Source: an uncultured Eubacterium sp.
Lineage (GTDB): Bacteria; Bacillota; Clostridia; Peptostreptococcales; Anaerovoracaceae
Reading direction: 5' to 3'
Assembly: GCA_947367725.1 (NCBI GenBank)
Contig: CANBFZ010000013.1
Coordinates: forward strand, 1 to 13,772
Length of the DNA: 13,772 bases
The notes beneath the pieces were generated by a model that searched no databases, was not told the origin of the DNA, and saw nothing but the letters and a program-made list of their open reading frames with translations. The stretch's first letter is position 1. The number at the start of each line of letters is the position of its first letter. Of this stretch, positions 6,365 to 13,651 are shown piece by piece. A program made the position numbers and the translations under genes.

Positions 6365-8438
6365 CTTGTATCACCCCTGTTTCAAGCCAAAGTCTGATGG
6401 TTTCCTCGTTGATGATAGGAATATCCAGTTCCTTCGCTTTCTTATTTTTGCCAGAATTCGACTGCAGATCGTTGTTAATCAAGTATGCAGTCTTTGCACT
6501 GACAGACCCTGCCACTTTGCCGCCTGCCCGCTCAATCTCCGCTTTCAGCGCATCCCGATTTTCGTAATGCTGCAAAGACCCTGTGATTACAAAGGTTTTT
6601 CCTGCCAGAAAATCTGCAGTTTCTTCCTCCGTCTCATCCAGATGCACCATACTGCGTACGTCCGCTGCCTCTTTTCGCTTTTCTTCATCAGCAAAGAACG
6701 AAACATAGGCTTCTGCAAGTACTGCACCGATCCCGTCGATTGCGGTCAGTTCCGCAGAGGTCAAAGCCACCGCCTTGTCCCATTTGCGTCCACAGGCTTT
6801 CATAATCAGTTTCGCGTTGGCAGTACCGATGCCGGGAATACCCAGGCTATAGAGCAGCCGCTCTGGCGTCGTGTTCTTTGCCGCTTCCACCGACGCGGTC
6901 AGATTTTCAAAAGACTTTTCACCAAAGCCTTCCATGGCAGTGATTTCTTCTCGATATTGAGATACCTTGAACAAATCGGCCAACTCCTGAATCAACCCCT
7001 TTGCAATGAGTTTCTCAATTGTAGCTTCTGATAGACCGTCGATATTCATCGCATCCCGTGATACAAAAAGGGTAAACCGCTTAATCTGCTTGGCAAGACA
7101 CGCTCCATTGGTACAGTACAGCGTTTCAACGCCATTGTCATGCTTCATGACCGTTTGGTGACCACAGACCGGACAATGATCCGGCACTGCAATGTTGTTG
7201 CTTGCAGTCAAGTTCTCTGCAATCTGTGGAATAATCATATTCGCCTTATATACCGTAATCCGATCTCCAAGCCCCAGCTTTAAATCCCGCATCACGCTAA
7301 TATTATGCACCGAAGCCCGACTGACCGTGGTTCCCTCTAGCTCTACCGGTTCAAAAATCGCAACCGGATTGATGAGTCCGGTTCTCGACGCACTCCACTC
7401 TATTTCCCGCAGCGTCGTTTCTGCCACCTGATCCTGCCATTTAAAGGCAATCGAATCCCGCGGAAATTTAGCAGTGGCGCCCAGACTGCGGCTATAATCA
7501 ATATCGTCCAAAGTGAGAACCAGCCCGTCAGAAGGCAGATCGTTTCCGACCACTGCCTCTTCAAAATATGCCACTGCATCGACTACGGTTTCCGCTGTCA
7601 CCACCTTGTATTCTACTATATCAAAGCCCTGTGCCGAAAGCCACTCCATTTGCTGCACTCTACTGTTTTCAAAATCCACCGTCCTACTGCTGTGCTGTGC
7701 ACCCTGCACCCCTGCTTCCGTCAAAGGAAGTCTGCCAGGTTCCATGGAATCAAGTCCCATCGCTGCACTGGCGTCTTCACCAGCACCATCAGAAATTTCC
7801 ACCAGACCAAATGCAAAGAAATGTACATTCCGCTCTGCTGTAATCCGGTTATTCAGCTGACGTACAGAACCACTACACAGATTCCGCGGATTTTTATACT
7901 TCGCATCCGCATCCCCAATTGCAGCATTGATCTTCTCAAAATCACTGTATCGTATCACCGCTTCGCCCCGCAGCACCAGTCTGCCTTTGTAGGGAATCTC
8001 CACCGGCACATTGGCAAAGACCTTTGCATTGCTGGTAATCACTTCCCCTACATCCCCGTTGCCTCGTGTCAACGCTTTTGCAAGTTTTCCGTTCTCATAA
8101 GTCAGTACAATGGTCAGTCCGTCCAGTTTCCACGATAAAAGCCCCTTCTGTTCACCTAGCCAGTCAGCCAGCGCCTGTCTGTCCTTTGTCTTATCCAGGG
8201 AAAGCATCCGCTCCTGATGCCGCTCCTTGGGCAAATCAGAAAGCACTTCATATCCCACATGCTGTGTAGGGCTGCCTGCCAGAATTACACCAGTTTCCGC
8301 TTCCAGCGCCACCAACTCATCGTAAAGCCTGTCGTATTCAAAATTGGACATCATTTCTTCCGCATCCTGATAATACGCCTTGCCAGCCTGATTCAAACGT
8401 TCTATTTTCTCTTTCATCAAAGACTTTTTGTCTTGCAT
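6357..8438 (-). CDS. ligA: NAD-dependent DNA ligase LigA
   Basis: 693 aa, close to the family norm (~650-670) plus an insert. The N-terminal NAD-binding helices include YYQDAEEMMSNFEYDRLYDEL. The adenylation site is KLDG with K104, in the context SWKLDGLTIVLTYENG. Later motifs are RGEA (157-160), SDGLVL (303-308) and FKW (332-334). An OB fold follows, then a zinc finger with C422, C425, C442 and C447, helix-hairpin-helix repeats (GIPGIGTANAKLIM, IDGIGAVLAEAY) and a C-terminal BRCT domain from about 610. It seals nicks in replication and repair and is essential in most bacteria. Residues about 215-254 look like an insert (see findings). The ribosome binding site AGGAG overlaps the pcrA stop; the gap between the genes is 13 bp. 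Confidence 0.97.
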   Translation of the reverse strand: MQDKKSLMKEKIERLNQAGKAYYQDAEEMMSNFEYDRLYDELVALEAETGVILAGSPTQHVGYEVLSDLPKERHQERMLSLDKTKDRQALADWLGEQKGLLSWKLDGLTIVLTYENGKLAKALTRGNGDVGEVITSNAKVFANVPVEIPYKGRLVLRGEAVIRYSDFEKINAAIGDADAKYKNPRNLCSGSVRQLNNRITAERNVHFFAFGLVEISDGAGEDASAAMGLDSMEPGRLPLTEAGVQGAQHSSRTVDFENSRVQQMEWLSAQGFDIVEYKVVTAETVVDAVAYFEEAVVGNDLPSDGLVLTLDDIDYSRSLGATAKFPRDSIAFKWQDQVAETTLREIEWSASRTGLINPVAIFEPVELEGTTVSRASVHNISVMRDLKLGLGDRITVYKANMIIPQIAENLTASNNIAVPDHCPVCGHQTVMKHDNGVETLYCTNGACLAKQIKRFTLFVSRDAMNIDGLSEATIEKLIAKGLIQELADLFKVSQYREEITAMEGFGEKSFENLTASVEAAKNTTPERLLYSLGIPGIGTANAKLIMKACGRKWDKAVALTSAELTAIDGIGAVLAEAYVSFFADEEKRKEAADVRSMVHLDETEEETADFLAGKTFVITGSLQHYENRDALKAEIERAGGKVAGSVSAKTAYLINNDLQSNSGKNKKAKELDIPIINEETIRLWLETGVIQDD

Positions 8439-8451
8439 GGCTTCTTTTCTC

Positions 8452-10665
8452 CTAAAGTTTTTTCAGAGGGGCGATGCCCTTTGCCATCTTTTTCTGCCCT
8501 GCCGCATCAAAGATCACCGTCAAGGTTTTGTCGTCCTGGTCAATGACCAGACCTTCGCCGAATTTCGCATGGCGTACCCTATCCCCCGCAGCAAAAGTTT
8601 CTTCGCTGGAACCGCCGCCTGCATTGGCTCGCGTTGCCGCTTTGGCAAAACGAAGTGCATCGTAGGGTTTTGGACTTTCCTTGGCTGCATATCCGTCAAT
8701 GGAACCTGTCGATACGCCAAGTCCGCTGTCTCGCTGTTTTCTTACATAGACCGCATCCCCCTCCAGCAGACGCTGATCTACTTCTCTGAGGAACTGAGAT
8801 TCTCTGGTGTAATCTGTACGACCATATAACGTTCGCATGGCGGCACTGCATAAGATCAGGGTTTCTTTTGCTCGGGTCATGCCCACATAGCAAAGTCTGC
8901 GCTCCTCTTCCATGCCCGTCGGGGTATCAAATGCCTTGTGTCCAGGAAACAGCCCATCTTCCATACCTGGCAGAAATACAACAGGGAACTCCAGTCCTTT
9001 TGCACTATGCATGGTCATCAGCACCACTGCATCCTGGCTTTCATCGTGATTGTCCACTTCCGCCATCAGCGTAATCTTCTCCATAAATTCTTCTATGGTT
9101 GGATTCTCGGCACTGTCTTCATAATCAAAAATAACAGATTTGAATTCCATCAGGTTTTCGATGCGTCCCTCTGCCTCTACAGTATTTGCATCTTCCAAGG
9201 CTTTCATGTATCCGGTCTTGACCAGAAGCTGGTCATAAATATCCGATACCCGCAGGTTTTCTCGTTCCGCTCTGCAAAGATTGATACAGTCTACCATCGC
9301 CTTCACGCCGGTATAAGCCTTCGACGGCAATGTCTCCTGTACCTCTTCATCCGATAAAGCCTGCAACAGGCTCTCACCCCGCACCTTGGCAAACCCTTCA
9401 ATTTTTTCAACGGATTTGTCACCCATGCCCCGCTTTGGTTCATTGATCACGCGTTTGAGGGATAAATCGTCATAAGGATTGACTACAAGCCGCATGTATG
9501 CCATCACGTCCTTGATTTCTTTTCGGTCATAATAGCGTAGTCCCGACAGCACGCGGTAGGGAATATCTCTTGCAGTCAACGACTCTTCAAAATGTCTGGA
9601 CTGGGCGTTGGTTCTGTATAGAATGGCAAAATCACTAAACTTCCTTTCCCTGCCCTGCATCAGATCAATCTGCTGCGCTACAAAACGCGCCTCATCTTTT
9701 TCAGTATCGGCACGGTAATATTTAATCTTGTTGCCTGCTTCTTTTTCGGTCCAGAGCTTCTTTCCTTTTCTGCCCCGGTTATTTTCAATGACGGAATGGG
9801 CCGCCGCCAGAATATTGCCGTAGGAGCGATAATTCTGTTCCAGCTTGACCACCTTCGCCTCCGGAAAATCTTTCTCGAAGTCTAAAATGTTTCTGATATC
9901 AGCGCCCCGCCACTGATAGATACACTGATCGTCATCACCTACAACACAAAGATTATGATGCGCTTCTGCCAGCATCTTGATCAGCTTATACTGAATGTGG
10001 TTGGTGTCCTGATACTCATCCACCATGATATATCGAAACCGATTCTGATACTTTAAAAGGATGGCTTCGTCCGTTTCAAAAAGTTTTACTGTATTCACCA
10101 GCAGGTCGTCAAAATCCATCGCATTGTTCTTTTTCAGTTCCTCTTCATAAGCCTTGAACACCTGATAAATGATCTTCGTCTTGAAGTTGACCTCCATCGT
10201 TTTCCGGTAACCCTCGGCGTCCACTGCCTTTTCCTTGAAAGAACTGATGATACTGAGCAGATACGGCGCGCTGAACTCCTTGTCGTTAATATTCTGTGCT
10301 TTGATAATATTTTTGATGACGGTTTTCTGGTCAGTCCCGTCATAGATCACAAAATTGTGGTCATATCCAATCCGTTCGCAATGGTAACGCAAAATCCGAA
10401 GACACATGGAGTGAAACGTCATAATCCACATGTCACTGCAGTTTCCCACCAGATCCTCCACCCGGCTGCGCATCTCCGCCGCCGCTTTATTGGTAAAGGT
10501 CACTGCCAATATATGATATGGGGAAATCCCCTGTTCAATCATGTAGGCAATCCGCTCTGTCATGGTGCTGGTCTTGCCAGAACCGGCGCCTGCCAAAATC
10601 AACAGCGGCCCCTCAATCATCATGGCAGCAGCTCTCTGTTTCTCGTTCAGTCTATCTAAGCTCAT
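8452..10665 (-). CDS. pcrA: ATP-dependent 3'-5' DNA helicase PcrA (UvrD-type)
   Basis: 737 aa superfamily 1A helicase. Visible motifs: Q-motif region NEKQRAAA, Walker A LAGAGSGKT at 24-32, TFTNKAAAEM (Ia), DEYQDTN at 216-222 (II), VVGDDDQCIYQWRGA at 241-255 (III), LEQNYRS (IV), MTMHSAKGLEFPVVFLPGMEDGLFP (V) and EEERRLCYVGMTRAKETL (VI). A C-terminal Tudor-like domain (GDRVRHAKFGEGLV) contacts RNA polymerase in PcrA. It acts in nucleotide-excision repair, replication restart and removal of RecA. AAGGAG lies about 11 nt before the ATG. Only 55 bp separate it from the TIM-barrel gene. TGGTAGAAT in that gap (-10 at 10700-10705) could be an extended -10 for pcrA, but I see no good -35. Confidence 0.97.
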   Translation of the reverse strand: MSLDRLNEKQRAAAMMIEGPLLILAGAGSGKTSTMTERIAYMIEQGISPYHILAVTFTNKAAAEMRSRVEDLVGNCSDMWIMTFHSMCLRILRYHCERIGYDHNFVIYDGTDQKTVIKNIIKAQNINDKEFSAPYLLSIISSFKEKAVDAEGYRKTMEVNFKTKIIYQVFKAYEEELKKNNAMDFDDLLVNTVKLFETDEAILLKYQNRFRYIMVDEYQDTNHIQYKLIKMLAEAHHNLCVVGDDDQCIYQWRGADIRNILDFEKDFPEAKVVKLEQNYRSYGNILAAAHSVIENNRGRKGKKLWTEKEAGNKIKYYRADTEKDEARFVAQQIDLMQGRERKFSDFAILYRTNAQSRHFEESLTARDIPYRVLSGLRYYDRKEIKDVMAYMRLVVNPYDDLSLKRVINEPKRGMGDKSVEKIEGFAKVRGESLLQALSDEEVQETLPSKAYTGVKAMVDCINLCRAERENLRVSDIYDQLLVKTGYMKALEDANTVEAEGRIENLMEFKSVIFDYEDSAENPTIEEFMEKITLMAEVDNHDESQDAVVLMTMHSAKGLEFPVVFLPGMEDGLFPGHKAFDTPTGMEEERRLCYVGMTRAKETLILCSAAMRTLYGRTDYTRESQFLREVDQRLLEGDAVYVRKQRDSGLGVSTGSIDGYAAKESPKPYDALRFAKAATRANAGGGSSEETFAAGDRVRHAKFGEGLVIDQDDKTLTVIFDAAGQKKMAKGIAPLKKL

Positions 10666-10720
10666 CTATGTAAAATCTCCTTCTTTCAAATGCACTTCTA
10701 TTCTACCACAAACAGGCGTT

Positions 10721-11491
10721 CTATGCACGAAAATATTCGCAAAGCCACGCTGCACTTTCTTCACAAGTATGACTTTCGATGGTCATGGTCACATCACTGT
10801 TGCAGCAGTCTGCGATGGTCTTTAACACCAGCTGCATGTCCATCGCCCCCTGATGCACCGGTCCATGGGCGTCTCTGGTTCCGTCGTTATTATGCAGATG
10901 AAAATGTCCAATTTCCCTGCCCAGCACGGAAATCCAGTCGCAAACTGTATAGTCGGACATTGTGCATACGTTGGCATGCCCCACATCCAAACAAATCTTT
11001 GCCCGCGGATCATCAATTGCGCGAATCAGATCCTGCATCATCATCGGCTCATCCTCAAAGACGTTTTCGATCAATATGGTAAAATCCGCCGGTTTATCTT
11101 CTAAAAACTTCTTCCAGAAAAGTACAGACTTCTCCTGATGCCACGCTTTGAAATAAATCAGTGGATAAAATCCGCTGTGCACCACCATGCGATGCAGCCC
11201 CAGCATACTGCACATCTGATAGGCTTCCTCCAGCCGGGTTCGTCCCAGTTCCACCGCTCTGTGGTCGATAGACGCCGGTACAATCTCTGTAAAGGGACCG
11301 TGCAGTATGGCGTTTTTTGCCTTTGCTTCGGCAAGTTCCCGTTTCATCGCTGCAAGGGTATGCACAGTCTGCTCCGTATCCAACGCTTCAGAAATGCAGG
11401 TGTCATTCAACTCGATACCCAGTCCGTATTTGGCGGCGACTTCCACCGCACGGTCTGAAAATGTGGCAATATATAGTCTATCCTTCATCAT
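10721..11491 (-). CDS. Sugar phosphate isomerase/epimerase-like TIM-barrel protein (xylose isomerase-like fold)
   Basis: 256 aa from the first of two adjacent ATGs at 11486-11491, with AAAGGG just upstream. The reading frame stays open into the leader terminator, but starting there is implausible. The pattern is that of the AP endonuclease family 2/xylose isomerase-like barrel: HGPF (H64), VVHSG (H105), IENV (E142), CLDVGHAN (D169, H172), HFHLHNNDG (196-204), DAHGPVHQG (D207, H209, H213) and ESH (E239). These are the expected divalent-metal ligands. Relatives include sugar epimerases and isomerases, inosose dehydratases and endonuclease IV. Neither sequence nor neighbours fix the substrate. 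It is the first gene downstream of the cobalamin riboswitch and the first of the pcrA-ligA string. An endonuclease IV-like repair role would suit the neighbours, but that is inference. Confidence 0.82.
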   Translation of the reverse strand: MMKDRLYIATFSDRAVEVAAKYGLGIELNDTCISEALDTEQTVHTLAAMKRELAEAKAKNAILHGPFTEIVPASIDHRAVELGRTRLEEAYQMCSMLGLHRMVVHSGFYPLIYFKAWHQEKSVLFWKKFLEDKPADFTILIENVFEDEPMMMQDLIRAIDDPRAKICLDVGHANVCTMSDYTVCDWISVLGREIGHFHLHNNDGTRDAHGPVHQGAMDMQLVLKTIADCCNSDVTMTIESHTCEESAAWLCEYFRA

Positions 11492-11503
11492 AATTCCCTT
11501 TCC

Positions 11504-11540
11504 AAAAAATAGCTGAGGCAGGGTGACGAATCCTGCCTCA
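11504..11540 (-). terminator. Intrinsic terminator or attenuator directly before the TIM-barrel RBS
   Basis: Minus-strand 9-bp perfect stem (TGAGGCAGG 11532-11540 with CCTGCCTCA 11514-11522) and 9-nt loop, followed after GCTA by six U (11504-11509). The ribosome binding site begins right after the U-tract, so this hairpin acts in the leader of the downstream gene. Confidence 0.85.
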
Positions 11541-11578
11541 AACAAATAAAAAGAATGAAAAGCCGGTCATCCACTACC

Positions 11579-11607
11579 AAAAAAGGACTGTGGATCACCC
11601 ACAGCCC
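11579..11607 (-). terminator. Riboswitch-associated intrinsic terminator
   Basis: Minus-strand stem GGGCTGTGG (11599-11607) with CCACAGTCC (11585-11593), 9 bp with one wobble, 5-nt loop and six U (11579-11584). The upstream strand also pairs as GCTGT (11601-11605) with ACAGC (11614-11618). This makes a possible 5-bp antiterminator that excludes the terminator. It is the likely expression platform of the cobalamin aptamer. Confidence 0.85.
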
Positions 11608-11633
11608 GTATTTGCTGTTCTTCTTTCAGGTTC

Positions 11634-11825
11634 GGTTCACCGCCGAATCCGGAAATTCATCTCATGCAGGTCTCCTGACTCAGGAATCATCACTTCTTCT
11701 GCCTTCCCGAAAAACTTCAGTGACATATTAGAAAAAGCTCCTCCATTACAGTGGCGGGACCGCACAGGATTTGCACCTGTTTCCCTCTTAGCTCCCCGTC
11801 TTTCAAAAGCCGGGCAGAACATGAA
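11634..11825 (-). promoter_or_regulatory. Cobalamin (B12/adenosylcobalamin) riboswitch aptamer
   Basis: The minus strand carries the core signature of the class: GGGAAACAGGTGCAAATCC (about 11767-11785), then GCGGTCCCGCCACTGTAA, and the B12 box GAGTCAGGAGACCTGCATG (11663-11681). P1 can form between TCATGT (11819-11824) and GCATGA (about 11662-11667). After the B12 box a P13 hairpin (11634-11650) presents loop GGCGGT, complementary to CCGCC in the L5 region, the long-range kissing contact that locks the ligand-bound state. All core elements look intact, so I expect a working switch that lowers downstream expression when cobalamin is plentiful. No gene lies between it and the TIM-barrel gene. 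The gene-free stretch 11492-11914 is filled by this leader, its two terminators and its promoter. Confidence 0.95.
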
Positions 11826-11846
11826 ATTGTACTGAATTACAGTTTC

Positions 11847-11875
11847 ATTATAGTGTATTTTTTATAGAAAGTCAA
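11847..11875 (-). promoter_or_regulatory. SigA promoter of the riboswitch transcript
   Basis: On the minus strand, TTGACT (11870-11875), a 17-nt spacer, and TATAAT (11847-11852). Transcription should begin near 11840, about 15 nt before the P1 strand of the riboswitch. Confidence 0.88.
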
Positions 11876-11879
11876 TGAA

Positions 11880-11904
11880 AAACGTTACACATATGCGTAC
11901 TTCC
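11880..11904 (-). terminator. Possible weak terminator after the anti-sigma-like gene
   Basis: Minus strand has a short imperfect hairpin (around TACGC-ATAT-GTGTA) followed by ACG and five U, 10-35 nt after the stop codon. The stem is only 5-6 bp with a wobble and bulge, so the call is tentative. It immediately precedes the riboswitch promoter. Confidence 0.35.
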
Positions 11905-11914
11905 TATTCCCTTT

Positions 11915-12736
11915 TTAACCAATAAAAGCTTCCACAATCTTCACCACTTCTTCCAGCGGCAGCTGATGGCTGACCACTTCGTAATGGACGTCCCCCAGTG
12001 TAAACGTTGCCACGTATAAATCATAGGAGCCTGCAGGTGCATGGGTCTTCTCGTCATAAGGGCCATAGTCCATGGCACGATACCCAAATATGACTTCTGT
12101 CCCTCCAATTTCAGTAGTTTTCAGCGTATCTTCTTCCGTTCCCCAGCTATAATCCCTCGTCAGTTCCTGTTTCCACGCTGTCAAGGTAAATCCTTTTTCT
12201 GCTGCGACCCCCTCTGTAAAGATCGGCGTATCGTTTTCATCAAAAGCATGGTAAAAATCCACAGATAACGCAGCAAAGTACACTGTATCACCGCGCAGAT
12301 AAACGGTTTTCTTATCGTTATTTGGCGATGCCTGTAATCCCTCTGGCAAATAGGAAGGCACCAGACTTCTTCCAAAATACTGTTTTATCTCACGTTCTGT
12401 CCACGTTTCCGCTCTGCAATCTTCCGGAAAATGATACACCCGTTTTCCGCTGCTGTATGCAGCTAGCGCATTCACCGCAATGTCGTCTATAGAAATCGTT
12501 GAAAACAGCGGTTCCTCTGATATGCCGTGTTGATTTCCCAGCCAGTATGTCCCAACAAAGATAAGAAGTGTGCAGGCTGCCAAAAGACTGAAGCGGCGCA
12601 GCTTCCCAGCCTGCAGCAAAGGGGCTCGCCGTCGATTCCCTGTGCTGTCTTTGGGTTCTTCCCTTGCCAGCAGCAGATCCTGCACAAGTTGCTCGTCTAT
12701 ATAACTCATACCAAATAATACATCTTTTCCGTTCAT
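11915..12736 (-). CDS. Anti-sigma factor-like membrane protein paired with the ECF sigma factor
   Basis: 273 aa. A short cytoplasmic N-terminus (MNGKDVLFGMSYIDEQLVQD) leads to a basic stretch (RRR...KLRR), one transmembrane helix (about 50-67) and a ~200-residue extracytoplasmic domain. The opening resembles the start of many Bacillota anti-sigma-like proteins encoded after ECF sigma genes. The last 70 residues, with paired strands and a final helix (LPLEEVVKIVEAF), resemble the DUF4367-type sensory domain. The gene starts within the sigma factor stop codon (ATGA overlap), with GAGGG about 9 nt upstream, so the two proteins are made together. The expected role is to hold the sigma factor at the membrane until an envelope signal arrives. 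No zinc-binding anti-sigma HxxxCxxC motif is visible. Confidence 0.75.
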   Translation of the reverse strand: MNGKDVLFGMSYIDEQLVQDLLLAREEPKDSTGNRRRAPLLQAGKLRRFSLLAACTLLIFVGTYWLGNQHGISEEPLFSTISIDDIAVNALAAYSSGKRVYHFPEDCRAETWTEREIKQYFGRSLVPSYLPEGLQASPNNDKKTVYLRGDTVYFAALSVDFYHAFDENDTPIFTEGVAAEKGFTLTAWKQELTRDYSWGTEEDTLKTTEIGGTEVIFGYRAMDYGPYDEKTHAPAGSYDLYVATFTLGDVHYEVVSHQLPLEEVVKIVEAFIG

Positions 12737-13287
12737 ATTGAAATTCCCTCTTTCTCTAAATAAATACGAAGTGCTTTTCTGATACGGTGCAGACTTGTCT
12801 TCACACTGCTTTGCCGTAAGCCCGTTGCTGCAGCAATCTCTGCAATGGATTCGCCGATCCAGTAACGATGCAAAAACAGTTGCCGCTTCTCCTCCGATAG
12901 TAGTCGGATAAACTGCGTAAGCATCTGCCCAATTTCCTCTCCTGTTGCCGCTTTCTCTAACGCGTTGTCTGGAATGCAGGCGGTCAGCTCTGCAGACAGC
13001 TCCACAACCTGCGCGTGCCGTTTCTGTGCATGCTGCCAGTCCAATCGGTCCAAAGCGCCAAAGCGACAGATTTTTGCTAAATAGGCATACAAATACTGTG
13101 GTCTTGCCGGCGGCATAGCCTGCCAGGCTTTTAAGTACGTATCACTGACGCATTCTTCGGCATCCTGCCTGCAGCACAAAATCTTTTCTGCCAGCCGCCT
13201 GAGCTTGCCGCCGTAGGTAACTTCTGTTTCATGAATCGCCGCTTCCTTTCGCTGCCAAAACAATTCTATGATTTCAGCATCTGTCAT
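12733..13287 (-). CDS. ECF-type RNA polymerase sigma factor (sigma-70 family)
   Basis: 184 aa, a normal ECF length. Region 2 includes the core-binding and -10-recognition helices (DAEECVSDTYLKAWQAMPP, 42-60). A linker follows, then region 4 with a helix-turn-helix (ESIAEIAAATGLRQSSVKTSLHRIRKAL, 146-173) that should read the -35 element. The start is well supported by AAAGGAGG upstream of the ATG. The gene overlaps the next one by four bases (ATGA), the classic arrangement of a sigma factor with its membrane-bound anti-sigma. A candidate self-recognised promoter lies just upstream. Target genes are not visible in this window; the MFS exporter fragment upstream is divided from it by a terminator hairpin. 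Confidence 0.92.
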   Translation of the reverse strand: MTDAEIIELFWQRKEAAIHETEVTYGGKLRRLAEKILCCRQDAEECVSDTYLKAWQAMPPARPQYLYAYLAKICRFGALDRLDWQHAQKRHAQVVELSAELTACIPDNALEKAATGEEIGQMLTQFIRLLSEEKRQLFLHRYWIGESIAEIAAATGLRQSSVKTSLHRIRKALRIYLEKEGISI

Positions 13288-13313
13288 AAGGCACCCCTCC
13301 TTTCACTTCTATA

Positions 13314-13339
13314 GACGAAAAAAATCTGTGCAGGTTACA
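13314..13339 (-). promoter_or_regulatory. Candidate ECF-type promoter for the sigma/anti-sigma operon
   Basis: On the minus strand, TGTAAC (13334-13339), exactly 16 nt, then CGTCTA beginning at 13317. This resembles the TGAAAC-N16-CGTC pattern of Bacillus ECF sigma factors and would give a start near 13305, just ahead of the ribosome binding site. It suggests autoregulation, but it overlaps the MFS terminator hairpin. Confidence 0.5.
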
Positions 13340-13345
13340 CAGATT
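13318..13345 (-). terminator. Intrinsic terminator after the MFS gene
   Basis: Minus strand: AATCTGTG (13338-13345), 7-nt loop, CACAGATT (13323-13330), then U through 13318, giving an 8-bp stem and U-tract. It starts about 10 nt after the MFS stop codon. Confidence 0.82.
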
Positions 13346-13354
13346 CAAAAATTT

Positions 13355-13651
13355 TTATGCAGTTTTTCCACGTTTCAGGGACATCAGCCCGCCCAGTGCA
13401 CAGAGCCCCACAAATACCAAAAATGCTGTATGCATTGTACTGACTAAATCCTCCGGCGCTGCTGCATCCAGTGCAGCATTACCAAGACGCATGCCTACCA
13501 CAATGGTTACCACTGCCATGCTGGAAGTATGCCCTATGGTCCGCATCGTTGCCAAAATCGAATTGGCAATGCTATAGTCTTCCTTCGCAACACACGCCAT
13601 AACTGCATTGGTATTAGGCGATGAAAATAAAGCGAATCCAAAACCAGAAAT
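13355..13651 (-). pseudogene. MFS transporter (DHA2/EmrB-QacA type), C-terminal remnant
   Basis: The last ~98 residues of a 14-helix drug:proton antiporter. The conserved GFGFALFSSPNTNAVM loop, then VAKEDYSIANSILATMRTIGHTSSMAVV and a final membrane helix (LVSTMHTAFLVFVGLCALGGLM), match the end of the DHA2 family. Upstream of about 13651 the same frame gives sequence with no transporter character (ending C-R-N-R-E-L), and it meets a TAG at 13697-13699. Helices 1-12 are therefore absent or displaced. An ATG at 13598-13600 opens the remaining 81 codons, but a protein starting there would not transport. The break may be a real insertion or an assembly join at a repeat. It ends in a proper terminator, so the gene was probably once intact. 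Confidence 0.75.

Noticed and set aside
6366..7031. 221-codon plus-strand open frame opposite the 3' half of ligA
   Set aside because: It has no domain, signal or RBS, and covers the LigA zinc finger, HhH and BRCT domains on the opposite strand.
7513..8138. Long plus-strand open frames opposite ligA (up to 162 codons)
   Set aside because: They lie antisense to a fully supported LigA, have no ribosome binding site or recognisable domain, and arise from the high-GC codon pattern.
11637..11822. 61-codon open frame within the riboswitch region
   Set aside because: It coincides with the conserved cobalamin aptamer and lacks a ribosome binding site; the RNA structure explains the sequence.
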